NCBI GenBank assembly: GCA_951799425.1
Contig: OX637403.1
Coordinates: 31,598,811-31,662,810, forward strand
Direction of reading: 5' to 3'
Length of the DNA stretch: 64,000 nucleotides
DNA from: Ilex aquifolium
Taxonomy: Eukaryota; Streptophyta; Magnoliopsida; Aquifoliales; Aquifoliaceae
In this document: one piece after another, positions 1 to 11,722 of the stretch
How positions within the stretch are numbered: position 1 is the stretch's first letter
Layout of the letters: each line of letters starts with the position of its first letter
Program-made: the position numbers and the translations under genes
The notes under the pieces: generated by a model
Seen by the model: the letters and a program-made list of their open reading frames with translations, nothing else
The model's database searches: none
What the model was told of the DNA's origin: nothing

Positions 1-230
1 GCTCCGGATGGAGATGGATTCAAGTAGCCCTGAGATGTCCTAGTCGGCCACAATAATCACACTGACGAGAATCCCCCTGTCTGCACTGGTCTGGGGCGCC
101 CTAACGGCGCTGGTCAAAGATAAAGGTGGAAGTACCAATAGAGGTCTCAACGGTAGAGGTGTCAACAGTAGGGGTCTCAAATCCCTCAGTAGTGCTCATT
201 GCAACAATAATACTAGGGCACCCGTGACAG

Positions 231-622
231 AAAAACAACTCTAAAATAAATAGAGAGATAAAATAAGGGAGAACAATATACCTCCAGTCGACCAATAGCG
301 ACAACTAAAGAAGGTCCAGAAAGCTCCCAAATAATCAGGTCACGGTGCCCAGAAAAACAACTCTAAAATAAATAGAGAGATAAAATAAGGGAGAACAATA
401 TACCTCCAGTCGACCAATAGCGACAAATAAAGAAGGTCCAAAAAAGCTCCCAAATAATCAGGTCACGGTGCCCAAAAATCCAAGAAATATAAATAAATGA
501 TCTACTGCATCAAGAGTAGATCAACGAAGAAATCTCTAAAATAAATAGAGAGATAAAATAAGGGAGAATAATATACCTCCAGTCGACCAATAGCGACAAA
601 TAAAGAAGGTCCAGAAAGCTCC
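231..622. repeat. Tandem repeat, period about 122 bp, inside the copia-like element
   Basis: A unit beginning AAAAACAACTCTAAAATAAA starts at 231 and again at 353, giving a period of 122. A third, partly altered copy starts near 527. A separate short block around CTACTGCATCAAGAG also occurs twice (about 500 and 640). Confidence 0.8.
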
Positions 623-1000
623 CGTAAATATAAATAATGGATCTACTGCATCAAGAGCAGATCAACGGAGAAGAGGATTCAACCCCTCTTAAAAGTCTAG
701 AAGCTGCGACACTACGACAAAGAGCGCGAAGCACGAAGACGCACGAAGACAAAGAATCAACAAATTGGGGTTTTAACGAAAACAGTTGCTAAATCAGATT
801 CCAGCAACTAGACAACCCAAATTCCATAACTTTCAAAAGAACAACCCAGTCAAACAATCACAATCCAGCCCAAAAGAACGGTTGAATTCTTCTTCAAGGT
901 GCAGCAACAAACAGTCAACGAACAAGTTAACAAAGAGGAGCAACGTGAAAAAAAGTACAGTGCAAAATCAACCGGCAGAAATCACAAGGAATTAAATACT

Positions 1001-1112
1001 GTTCATCGGCACTGTTCACAGAGCGTGAACAGTAATTTCGGCGCTGTTCACGCTCTGTGAACAGTACCGATGTTACTGTTCACCAAGTGAACAGTGTTTT
1101 CGGCACTGTTCA
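1001..1112. repeat. Cluster of GTTCAC/GTGAAC palindromes
   Basis: The motif CTGTTCAC and its complement GTGAACAG alternate at least seven times here. They form nested inverted repeats, such as CACTGTTCACAGAGCGTGAA facing its complement about 35 bases later. This could fold into a strong hairpin in the element's leader. Function is unknown. Confidence 0.75.
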
Positions 1113-1215
1113 CAGTCCCTTGGAACCGTAAAAAAATAACAATCCACCAAAAAAGTCTAGAAGCAGTGTGGTGGCTGGTGGCTGCAACGTGGAGGAGGGG
1201 CTAGGATTAAAGTTA

Positions 1216-1228
1216 GGCTCTGATACCA
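1216..1228 (-). other. Primer-binding site (initiator tRNA-Met type)
   Basis: The minus strand reads TGGTATCAGAGCC directly after the LTR end. This matches the usual copia PBS and fixes the element's orientation. Confidence 0.8.
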
Positions 1229-1231
1229 ACT

Positions 1232-1440
1232 TGAAATATTTAGAAGAAAGAAAGGGATTCAAACCAATTGTAGAGCCCCCGTATATATAGTCAAAAATAC
1301 AGGTACAATAAGGGTAAAATAAGAAAAACCCTAACAAACTAGGAAATAACTTCAAACTAGGAAATAACTCCAAACTAGGTAAAATAAGGAAAACCCTAAC
1401 AAACTAGGAAATAACTCCAAACTAGGAAATAACTCCAACA
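1232..1440 (-). repeat. Copia-like 5' LTR (about 209 bp)
   Basis: It starts TG and ends CA on the minus strand. Near its 5' end it contains several near-identical copies of a 20-odd-base unit (GGAGTTATTTCCTAGTTT). A TATATATA motif in the middle (about 1282-1290) would suit a promoter. The matching 3' LTR is not in the window. Confidence 0.7.
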
Positions 1441-1896
1441 GAGTATGATGACGACTACGAAATAGTGAAATTTCCCTACGCACAACAGATCAGATCCCTC
1501 AACAGTCGATCGTAATAATGATCTCTTCCAAAACTCAGCTTCAATCTAAAAGTCGATATGTATGAGATATTGGAATCGAGTAGAGAGTCCACCAATCCAA
1601 CAAAACATGGTGACCCAAACATGCACCACATTATAAAGTACATAGATTACTACATCACAAATTCAGAGGCTTGAAGAATATAAAGAAGTGGTCAAAAAAG
1701 CATGAATAAAAAACAGGAAACGAAACCTAAATACAATATTATGGATTATAATAAAGTCCTCTATTCCTTTATAGACCTGAATTGATATTGGTTCAAGGAA
1801 ATATTACACCTAGGAAAAGGAAGGATATGAAGTTGGAGATAGCATAAGTTGACCGGAATGCATTGAGGGAGCTATAAGTTGCAAAAGTATTGCTAC
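1441..1896. other. No gene seen (probable last intron of the E2 gene)
   Basis: I searched this stretch on the minus strand for the expected final E2 exon (the family continues EYCEKYAK) and did not find it. The sequence is ordinary AT-rich and intron-like. Confidence 0.5.
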
Positions 1897-3287
1897 CTTT
1901 CACCTTTTGGTCATATGTAGTTCGGTCACGCATCATAAGTGATGCTGCCTCTCCATTCAACGGATCTGATGGGTTGGGATACAAAAGAAGCTGAGGAAGA
2001 AACACTTCAAACACATTGACCAGGTCTGGAAAAATACATAATAAAAGAGTTTAATAGCAGAATCCAGACAGCATTGTGTAAATAATAAATACTGCCAAAT
2101 GAGAAAAAAAATACTATATCTAAGAAAATGATGAATAGTCCAACTTACCAAACATGGGGCTCCATGTCTGGTTGATAACATCTAAGCACACTGAGCCAGA
2201 CCTGAAACTCAAAATGAAGAAAACGTAATAGTTGATAAACACATCCTTACGAAGGCTATGAATGATAATCCTAGTTAAATTAAGAAAGCACCACCATTTA
2301 AACAAGTTAATTATTTTCTTCCACTAACTCACATCTCATCAACATTTGGATGGTAAATTTTGTTGATAAACCCAATAGAAGGAGATTTATATGGATAAGC
2401 ATCTGGTAGCTCCACCCTTATCCTCCACACACCTCCATGATAAGGACCTGCCATAAACCAGCAAATTGGAAAAAGTCCCCTTTTTGTCCAAAGTCCAAAC
2501 CACCCAAATGCAATACACTATACAAAATTTTGCCCTCAGTGAGGAAAATCAGTGAACAACAATCTTGCAGCCCATTCAGAAAGTCATATACTGAAATAGA
2601 AACAAATCAAAATCAGGCGCCACAAGTGATGCCAAGTTCAACTTATAATGCTAAAACTAATTTAAGGACTCAAAAGTTTACAAAAACACAAGTTCAGCAT
2701 TACATAATCAGCTTAAAACAGAAACAAAGAATTCTGGGCATTAATCTAGGGTCAGAATTATTTAACCAATGCTTTAACAAAACCACCAAACCAGATTATC
2801 CAGATATATCTAGACAAAGGGTCCGATTCGAAATAAACTGAAGAGCAACAACTGAGAAAATACATATGTGGCTCTCAGTTATCATATTTTCAGCTAAATT
2901 AGGGGCATATGCATATAAGTCAACACAGCTAAATAACAACAATGACGATGAGAGATCAAACATCCGACAAAGATAACATCAAAGCCATCTCAAACGCATA
3001 TTCAGATAGATCAAAAAGAAAAACGAGGTAAAAGAAGAGACGGTTATAGGAAATATACTGTCTTTGGGTCCATGAAACTCCACATAGAACTCTTGCATGC
3101 CATCATTGATCATCTCCACCTTATAATCACTCATCATCCTAGTCCACAACAATCAACACCCAAAAATTAAAAAAAAAATTTGAAATTAACAAGAAACTTT
3201 GTAAATTATGATGAAACAAATCATATGTTGGTTTATAAATTACAGTTTCATCAAATCCATCTCTCTGCGTTTGCTTGGGGAAGACAT
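1897..3287 (-). CDS. Ubiquitin-conjugating enzyme E2, UBC4/5/6 type (3' end missing)
   Basis: The product carries activated ubiquitin as a thioester and passes it to substrates with E3 ligases. Coding exons on the minus strand are 3244-3287, 3059-3138, 2333-2447, 2149-2201 and 1897-2025, all with GT/AG borders and closed phase, giving 140 codons plus one base. The start [15 protein letters not shown] is typical of plant group UBC4-6. HPN lies in the third exon (IYHPNVDEM), and the catalytic cysteine is Cys85 in [17 protein letters not shown]. The last visible exon reads [20 protein letters not shown] and ends KVK with a GTAGCA donor. The family has about 40 further residues (EYCEKYAK and an acidic tail), which are absent from the window. 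A copia-like element lies where that exon would be expected, so the exon is either beyond the left edge or lost. A GA repeat near 3365-3381 lies in the probable 5' leader. Confidence 0.9.
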
Positions 3288-3439
3288 GATTACTATTCTT
3301 CTTTTGGCTATTTTTCGAGTGAGGTAGAGGAATATATATAGGTAACTATCACTGTAAATATGCTGAGAGAGAGAGAGAGAGTTGGGGTTTCCTCACTGAG
3401 GAAAGGCGGTTCAGACATGAGTGAGAGGAAAGAGGACTC

Positions 3440-5040
3440 AGCCATTTTATGTAGTCATCTACGGGGGAATCTCACATTGCACCCCGAAAGATTTAAATAT
3501 TTTTATTTTATATCTTTAAAATAAGATTTCTTATATTTTACCTTCGATTTATTAAAAATATTCTAATGTGACCTTTTTATTGCTTATTTTGTCAAAATTC
3601 ACGAAATTGAAGTTGATGGAATGAGTAATATATAGGCTATATTATAATAATTTTAATATATTGAGCATATAATATAAAAAAATTAATTTTTAAATATATA
3701 AAATGAGAATTCTTAATTTTTTGTGGATATAAAATATAATTTACCCTTCATCTATAGACACGATTTTGGCAAGGTGAGTTTTACGCACGGCAAGGAAAGG
3801 ACGATGAGACGAAGTCGTTTCACATGGTGTTTTGTCCCTTCATAAGAAACGACGACGTACTTGATTCTTTGTGTTGTTGTCAAAATTTGTATTGTCACGG
3901 ATTGTAACCTTGTCGTTCCAATCCTTAAAATTTTGCTGATCAATATCAATAATTAAAAAATAAAATTTAATATTACAACCTTATTATTAATTTATTTTTT
4001 TAGTTCCCTTTAACACATTTTTAAAAAAATGATTAGTTACTAAAATGTACCGTGCAAAATACGTTTTTTTTAATACATGGGTGGAGTTAGATCTAATCGA
4101 TCTGAAACTGAAACATTATTGTGCTTTGTATAAGAAGGATGGTTAAAATAAAATATAAACGTATGTATAATATTATATAGATTTTTATCGTAAATTAAAT
4201 TGTATTTTCAAATTATGTGTTTAAATTAAAAAGTGTGCTTTTAAAATACAGTTTCATAAAAACAAGCAACAGTAGATTGATAATGTTGATACCAGAATAA
4301 TATATATGCCACCTCAGACTAGAAGATAGGTCAAGAGTCAGGACAGTCCGTGTTATGTAGGTCGGCACCAACTAACCAAAATTAAAAGGACGACTCTAGA
4401 AGACGACAAATGTTATAGAAGATATTAGAAGGTATAAAAGAATTTTTTTTCTCCCCCTCAAACCCTACTTTGGGCACTAAATTATTGTCTCTAAAAAGCC
4501 ACGTCATCACTTTTAAAAAATCATCTCACTTGTTGATAAAAGCTTTTAATGGCAAATTTTTTTTCAAATATTCCCTAACTAATCTATTACGATAACAATA
4601 ATTATTTGTGTATAAAAGGTCAATCTATATGCTGCCTTAAAGACGATTCTCCAACCATTAGAATCTAGAGAATACGCAATATTCACATTGTACTCATCTT
4701 CTTTCTCAAGAAATACACTACCAAAGCCCTAGACTAACTCAGTTCTTTAGTTGGGCGAACCATTATAAATTCATTTGCCTTCTTTACTTGCTTTAACACA
4801 CACAACACACCTCACCTTGAGCTCCTCAACTCATCCACCTCACACTTCCTAATTTTTTACACCATCAAATAAATAAAATTTAAAACCACCAAATTTGATA
4901 TTAAAAAACAAAACAAAAAAAGGTTCCAAAACATCCGTTTGAGTGATAATTACTTCACGGATGTTCAAGGAAAGTCACAAGTTCCATCCAATAAGGAAAA
5001 CTTAATTTCAATGACCATTACGTGTTTCTTTTTTCTTCAG
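3440..5040. other. Intergenic AT-rich stretch, possible old LTR fragment
   Basis: No gene is seen. Between about 4270 and 4860 the texture resembles a decayed retrotransposon LTR: a TATAAAAG-like box near 4434, a second TATAAAAG near 4612, and then a C/T-rich leader with ACTAACTCAGTT. I could not find paired ends, so this is only a suggestion. Confidence 0.3.
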
Positions 5041-5275
5041 AAAAAAAAAAGGGGGGCAAATGAAAACAGCCAGAAACCACCATAATAAACTCTCACTGAT
5101 ATGATCATAAAACCCCTGACTGCGTCAATTACATCTCTTGAAAACGAACCTAATTAAACTAACATAACAATCAACCATTGAATCCAAATGCACACTCCAA
5201 GACTCGAACCTTCAATCTCAAGGCAAAAAATTTGCCTAATACTCCGTTGAACCACCTCACTCAATGGTTACTCAA
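5041..5275 (-). mobile_element. tRNA-derived SINE-like fragment
   Basis: On the minus strand, a box-A-like GTGGTTCAACGG (about 5242-5253) and a box-B-like GGTTCGAGTC (about 5200-5210) lie at the spacing of an RNA polymerase III promoter. The stretch ends leftwards in a homopolymer run. The head resembles the fragment near 25.6 kb. I did not find target-site duplications. Confidence 0.4.
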
Positions 5276-5280
5276 TGCTT

Positions 5281-6805
5281 GAGCTTGACCATTATGTGTT
5301 TGCTTTGCAGGTAAGTACACGCAAAGGCTCCCAAAATCTATACCTTTTAACATTCTAGTATTTTGCACCAATTTGAGGTGTTCACAAAGCCAACTACATC
5401 AGCAATTACATAAACCGAAAAGTTACTTTACCAAGTCCCACTTCAAAATTTAAGCTTGTTCAACAATAAACCTTTCCAACTGAGTAATAACGACGTCTTC
5501 AATTCGATTCTCGTTAGAACCATGGAGACAATCTAGTTTAGCCTGAAAGCTAAAATTTAACTGTATGCAACTCATGCCTTGGGCACAATTCCAATTCCAC
5601 TTCCATCCATACCCCCAGCATATTTTCCCTCGAAATAATTTCGAGACCAACCTGGTGAATAGCACTCTCAAGCCAAACCCGAGCAAAATTTGCCTTAATC
5701 TAAGGCTATGTTTGGCATCAATCTATAAATAGCTCGGAATTGGAACAGATCACCAATTCTTTTCGAACTTAACAACCTTTGCCCCATTTCCAAATTCCAA
5801 CCAGCAAAAATGTGAAAAGTTGCAAAATTCTTCCAGTGAGCCAGGCAAGTTGAGTATACGGAACCAGATTGTAAGTGTCCCCATCTAGCAATCCAATTGC
5901 AGTAGGATACAAAAGACGCAACAATAACAAGTTTTCGCATGTGCTTGTTTGGCAATGAATAAATAAAAGGAAAGAAAGAATAACAGGAAACACTCCATAG
6001 GCAGATAAATATACGATAATTCCTTAGGAAGTACAAATGCCAAAAATCGAGACTATAATATATATGATTCAATTGTAACAAAGTATGCCTGTCCATTGGC
6101 TTTCCTTACCTTCCTGCACCGATCAAACACTTCACAAACAAAGAACCCTTCTAAAGACACAAAAAAAGCGGTATCATCTATCTATTTACAGAACCAATTG
6201 AAAGTAATAAGGCAGAAAATGATATTTACATGATCCAAACTTTGCATATCAACAGCGGAGCCACACGCGGATGCAGAACACAAGCAGTTTGTAGAGGGAG
6301 GAGGGGGGGGGCTTAGGGTGAAAAAGTAGAGGGAGGCCAAGAAAATGAATTGAGATAACATCTTGTTTAGAAAGCGTCTCTTAGGTGATATCTTATATCC
6401 TCCCAGTGCTATGCATGATCTGCAAGTCTGGACTAAAATGAATAATGACCTAGGCAAGTGTGTTATTGATCTAAAAATCCATTTCCTTCATGGTTTTCTT
6501 CTTTTCCAATTTCAAAGAAAAAGAGCCCAAAAAAAACGTGCATTCTTAGGCGATGTCTCCTGGTCTAAACACGGACATGCAGAAAATGAAAAATGACCTA
6601 GGGCAGTGTACTGTTTTAGTCTCCATCGACTTCTATTTTTCTTCTTCTTCCCAAATTCAAAGAAAAAGGGTCCAAACTTGGCATCTAAAATTGATGTCTC
6701 CAAAAACAAAATGATCATACTACAAGGCTGATACTTGACACAAAACTGACATAACCACCGATGCTTGGTTCAGAAACATTAAGAAACTGATTGCAGGTCC
6801 AGATA
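5281..6805. other. Intergenic, no gene recognised
   Basis: Two open minus-strand frames (5450-5686, 5695-6096) have no family resemblance and no splice partners. AAGGCTATGTTTGGCAT at about 5702 looks like a generic MITE end, but its partner was not found. The part next to 6806 is presumably 3' UTR of the RING gene. Confidence 0.4.
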
Positions 6806-8800
6806 TTATCCATTGGTGGTGATATTGAATATCATTTCCTGTACCAAAGAAAAGCAGAATCTTCATGCTGCCATTAAGATCATGGAAACAAAAATATGTT
6901 CTTATCAAATCACAACATCACAACATCAATAGAACAATGTCATATAAAACAAACCTGGTCGCACACCGGACAGGTGTCACTTCTTTCCATCCACTCAAGA
7001 ATGCACGAGAGGTGGAAATGATGCTCACATTTTGTAATTATTTTTGGATTCTCTGCATCATATTCTGCAGGGAAGAGCAAAATGTCATTTACTACAAGTT
7101 TACCAGTCCAAACACAGCAGCATATCAACTGCAGCAAAAATTCCAAAATTACAAAAGATTACCAAGAGTTAAAAATCAACAAGCACTGAGACCAGAGTAA
7201 GGGATGATGTAATCTCATCACCTTCAAAACAGGTGGGGCAAACATCCTCCTCCTCCAGTGTTGAAACAATAAGTTCACCGGATTTTTTGAGTTCCCCAGA
7301 CTTCTGAAGTTCATCATCCTGTTCTATTGACAAGGCAAGTTCAATATTGCTTTGCACTGTGCTGTCAGATTCCTTAAGGTCTTTACCTGAACTTTCTAGG
7401 GTGTTGCCAGTGTGTGTTTCTTCAATAGACTCGGTATTTGTTGTTTGCACTGCTGCATCGCTCTTGTTGCCACTGTTATCTTGATTACCTGACGGAGGTC
7501 TAGGACGTCCAACATTTGACTCATATGGTATGGGTGTTGGAGGTGGCCTATAAGTATCTGGAATTGAAGTTTCTAGATTTGTATCAACTAAAAGCCCTGT
7601 AGGGAGTGCAGATACTGTGCCTTGCTGAGATGACAAAGGCTCATGCTCCTCTGATGCTACTGGATACTGCAGGGGGGAGTGGAAGTTCCCCAAAAGAGGA
7701 AGGTAGAAAGCAAAGACACAACTCATGAGAGAATTTCGATGGCACAAATGAAAAAAGGAAAAAACCCAACATGATTGTGGGGGAAATCCATAACATGTCA
7801 TCATGTATGTGTGAAGTATCCAATTAAGTATGCTTCCAAATCAAGGACAACAAGCACAGGAGTGATAGAAATATTGAGCAAGAACGTCAGTCATTCTAAG
7901 CCTTGATGTTTGTTTGGCTGCTAGTAGCATCTAATAAGTAGGCGGGGGCAGGGCAGGTATGCAACTATATCCACTCAGTTTGACTAGCAACTTAGCTTAA
8001 AGCATGCAATTTCAACAGTATGTTGCACAATCTTTGAAGAGTGATGCATGAAAAATGAACCTACTAAACTCATATGAGGACAGAAGCTATGATGTTCTTT
8101 CACTGACATGCCTAGCCATTAAGTAAGCAACTCATACATGTATATATTCACTGGTAATAAACCAATGACATAAGTAAACCGGTCCTATAAAGTTGTCAAA
8201 GAGAACTGATTCGTCACGAATTACTATTTATCATCCATTAGAAGAGGTTAACCACAATTCCAATGGAGCAATTATATTGATGGTTGTAATCTGCTTAGTT
8301 TGGAAATTTACTAGTATAGCATCAGGAATTAATGTTCACAAACGTTCTTTCTTCAAAAAAATCTTGTAGAACAGAGATTCCTGCAACAGAAATCATTTCT
8401 GGCAATCCTAGATACAATCACATCATTTGTGCCATCAAAAAAATCTCATTCAAGTATTTTCTTATCTTCAGCTCTGACTGATTGTTGCAATGGTTGGTAC
8501 TGAGCTCCATATCAAATTAGAAAAAAGAGATGCCCACGTAAATACCAAAGAGAATTGACCTACATTAAATTAACAACGAAACCCAAAAAAAAAAAAAAAG
8601 GTTTTTACATAGCATACCAATGGAACTGTATGCAGAAAAAACAATGCAGCAGAAACCAGTTTTTCATACAAATTTTGGAATCATATCAAACTAAAGCAAA
8701 AAAGCATCTGATGTGAGGAGATATTACTGACATGATAGAACGGAGGGGAACTGTTCAGTTCCAATCCTTTAGAAGCACAGCAGCAACAGCAGCCTCCCAT
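6806..8800 (-). CDS. RING-H2 E3 ubiquitin ligase, At3g02290/At5g41350-like, 218 aa
   Basis: This is a probable ubiquitin-protein ligase that binds an E2 through its RING and may be membrane-anchored. Coding exons on the minus strand are 8732-8800, 7222-7666, 6955-7064 and 6806-6838, all with GT/AG borders and phases that close. The start was chosen because MGGCCCCCASKG follows an in-frame leader and matches the family's Met-Gly-Cys-rich N-terminus, which suggests myristoylation and palmitoylation. A low-complexity, Ser/Glu-rich middle contains the family signature TGLLVDTNL. The C-terminal RING spans about residues 166-206 with zinc ligands Cys166, Cys169, Cys184, His186, His189, Cys192, Cys203 and Cys206 (C3H2C3 order), then a short tail ending EMIFNITTNG. 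The first coding exon is preceded by an acceptor (GTGCAG near 8884) joined to a non-coding 5' exon near 9.95 kb. The substrate is unknown. Confidence 0.9.
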
Positions 8801-9933
8801 ATCAATGAGAGTATACTTTTTATCCACCTGAAGCTATTGGCACTTGATTCATCATTTCCTTTTCTGCACATAAGAAAAGTAAAATCTCTCAGGAGAATGG
8901 CAAGGGTACCACACTTAAAAGCCTAAATGAAGCTAATGAGAAAGGGCAATAGGACTGACTCAGAAAAACATCCACGTATAGCGAGAGAAAGGGTATCTAA
9001 GACAACCATAAGAGTGCAAACACCACAAAAGAATGCAGAAACAATTGGAATGCCACAATAACCAGATGGCAAAGAAATAATCTCATGAAGCAAGCATTCT
9101 AGTGTTTGCAGAAAACCAAACCATTATACAATTTTTGCCATATGTAATTGTGTATTACATCGTTAGTAATAACACTGCCCAATCTAATATATCACACTGA
9201 CATGAAAACGCCCTGAAACAACCAACCTGGATCAACTACTACAAAGCATATTCATTCATAACCTGAAAATCCATTTCCATCAATACTGGTAACAATATCC
9301 CCCAACAACAATATTATAAAAGTTTTTTTTCCTCTTCAACAGGGCATGCTTATTGGATAACCATTGGATAGATCAATTCGACAACACCTAAAAAACTCAC
9401 AACATCAATCTTATGAAACTATAACTGAAACTACAAACCAAACCAACTCCAAAATTATAAAAAAAAAAACATACAAATAAAATTCCTAAATCACAGTTCC
9501 ACCCAATTCAATAAATCAAAGCAAAGAAATCAAACCAAGACATTAACCTAAATAAACTTGTCAACAGCTCCAGCAACGCAGCAACTCTCTAATAAATCTC
9601 CGTTACCATGAACAACACACCAAATTCAATACCACTCCAAAAAATAAAGCTCATGAAACAAAAAACCAATAATATCAACAACAACAACAAAAACTCAAAA
9701 AGCCCTAACACCAATCCATCCACAACAAGAAACCTATAAGAGGATACAACTGAATTCCAAAACTGTATCAGCTATAAGCTCCACATAACAAGCCCTAAAC
9801 TAATCAAAAAACAAGTCGATATATGAACTTCAAGACAACGAAACACACATACACATAAAAACAACGATAATTCAGAACATATACGAACACGTACAATACA
9901 TATATATACACATCAAAACATATGTATACTTAC

Positions 9934-10030
9934 CTTTGGATTGAATTCGTAAAGAGAGAGAGAGAGAGAGAGAGGGCCACCGAACGCGTACTTTCGCACT
10001 TCTGACTCAGTGTGAAATTTCGTGGGAGAA
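9934..10030 (-). other. Non-coding 5' exon of the RING-H2 gene
   Basis: The minus strand reads CAAAG then the donor GTAAGT at 9933, downstream of a CT-rich leader (the GA repeat at about 9955-9974 on the plus strand). The next acceptor in frame context is near 8884, just before the first coding exon. The right-hand limit (transcription start) is approximate. Confidence 0.6.
9955..9974. repeat. (GA)n microsatellite in a 5' leader
   Basis: An uninterrupted GA run that reads as CT on the transcribed strand. CT-rich leaders are common in plant genes. Confidence 0.85.
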
Positions 10031-10134
10031 AGGCTTTCACTGAGAAAAGGCAAAGTTCTATTCGGATGATTGTGTACGTGCTGGAGTATTGAATGTAGTG
10101 GTGGACTCGCTATTTGTGATTAGGACACGCGGAA

Positions 10135-10714
10135 TTGGAATATTCTACGCTAAAGCAAGTTGGTGGCTGAAGTTTTGGACTTTCTTGGGCCCACCACCTA
10201 CTGAACTTTCCTTTTCCAGAAGAATGAGGAATTTGCATCAAATTTCGATTTGAATTCAATTTAATTTAATTAAATATAATATAATTTATTATTCTTGACC
10301 AATATAAACTTTGAAATCTGAATGTTATACTAATATCTAATTTCATGTTTATAATAAAGTACATACTATATTATAATTGAGTGATTACTTGAATAAATTT
10401 TAGTTTTAACTAGGATATAATTTATTAAAATTTAATTTTTTTATGAATTACTCGAATTAAGTCAAATTGTCAACTTTTAATGAAATCGAAATTGAGTAAT
10501 AAACACAAGATTTAAATTTAAAAAATAACTCAATTGAAATCCAATCTATTGATAAAAGGAGGTTATGGAGATATTAGAAAAAAAGGAGGTTTGAAGTTGA
10601 AAAGTTTGACCCAAAAAAAAAAAAAGGCTCAGGCTTCATTGTTATCCCCAAGTCGGATGAAAAAGACTCATTGTTACCCTCAAGTCTAGAATCTTGAATT
10701 AGTTGAAGGAAACT
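10135..10714. other. Intergenic AT-rich stretch, no gene seen
   Basis: AT-rich spacer between the RING gene's upstream region and the transposon nest. I see no coding signal here. Confidence 0.5.
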
Positions 10715-11043
10715 TTAGAGGTCGGTAACCAACTGGGTGGGTCAGTTGGCCTCTGGCTTCCTAATGAGAGATCAGGAGTTCAAAGTTCTTTGTACGCAAA
10801 AATATGGTTATTTGGTAAAACAAGACTTCAATTATTTGGACAAATCGTATTTAAGTCTCTGGTGCGGGTCTTGAGTTCCCGGTGAAACGCAAGTTCTGAT
10901 TTAACTGGTGTATGAGTTGAGGGATTGGTTCATACCTCGGACTTTGCCCTTAGTTCTACTCAGAGTTACGAACCTGAGCGACATAAGCGTGCCATGAGAT
11001 TTTCCCGTTTTCGAAAAAAAAAAAAATAACGTTAGAGGTCGGT
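10715..11043 (+). mobile_element. SINE with 12-bp target-site duplication
   Basis: The body is about 10727-11031. It has a box-A-like GGTCAGTTGGCC near its 5' end (about 10740), a box-B-like GGAGTTCAAAG about 35 bases later, and a 3' poly-A tract (about 11014-11026). It is flanked by perfect copies of TTAGAGGTCGGT at 10715-10726 and 11032-11043. That combination is the hallmark of SINE retrotransposition. The duplicated target is the left end of the TIR element that follows, so the SINE is younger than that element. Confidence 0.8.
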
Positions 11044-11722
11044 TCTCCTTTGGGAATTTTTTTGGTCATAAGTTGATTAAGAAAATTTGTTTAATATTAA
11101 GTTCATTTTAATTTTTAAAAGTTATCTAAAATACCCTTAATAATTATATTTAATTAAAATAAATTTAAAAACTAATAACTCCTAAATTTTGGGAGGTTGA
11201 CTAATATTAAAATTCCCTCACTCTCTCATATCTATCTATATTCATATACCGATAAAAAATAGTAAAATTTAAACACAAAAAATTGTACCATTCAAAGTTT
11301 CAAATGCAAAAAAATAGTATCATTTAAACACAAAAAAAATAGTAATATTTAAACACAAAAAAAAATATTTAAAAACAAAAAAATAATAACATTAAGTATT
11401 AATATTTGAGAAAATAACAGTAGTAACATGCTCAACAAAAAAAGTAACATTCTCATAAAAACAGTAACATGAACAATAACATGATATATATAGAGAGAAA
11501 GAGAGAGCATAAGTTATTCTTTGAATTTGAATTTCAAATTTTTGTATAAAAATTTATTGGCATATCTTCATTGATAGTTAATTAAGGAATAATATTTTTC
11601 AAGTTAGGAAACTAATTTAAAATTACTTTCCTATTTTGGAGTTTTAAAAAAATAGTAGATTTAACTATTATTAGTAAGAGTAAAAATGAACTTATCTCCA
11701 AATAAATTTTCTTAACGAACTA

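Larger units (their letters stand above)
1..1440 (-). mobile_element. Copia-like LTR retrotransposon, 5' portion, open at left edge
   Basis: Read on the minus strand, a short LTR begins with TGTTGG at 1440 and ends with TTTCA at 1232. Three bases later comes TGGTATCAGAGCC (1228-1216), the classic primer-binding site complementary to initiator tRNA-Met used by Ty1/copia elements. Internal sequence then continues left to the window edge. No gag or pol frame is recognisable in the 1.2 kb visible, which holds tandem repeats and a palindrome cluster instead, so a non-autonomous element is likely. It lies downstream of the last visible E2-enzyme exon and probably sits in that gene's final intron. 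Confidence 0.75.

Noticed and set aside
2437-2841. 134-codon plus-strand frame
   Set aside because: It overlaps the E2 gene on the opposite strand, covering its second intron and the edge of an exon, and shows no family resemblance.
5450-6096. Two minus-strand frames downstream of the RING gene
   Set aside because: There is no family match and no consistent splice sites. They are more likely 3' flank with a decayed repeat.
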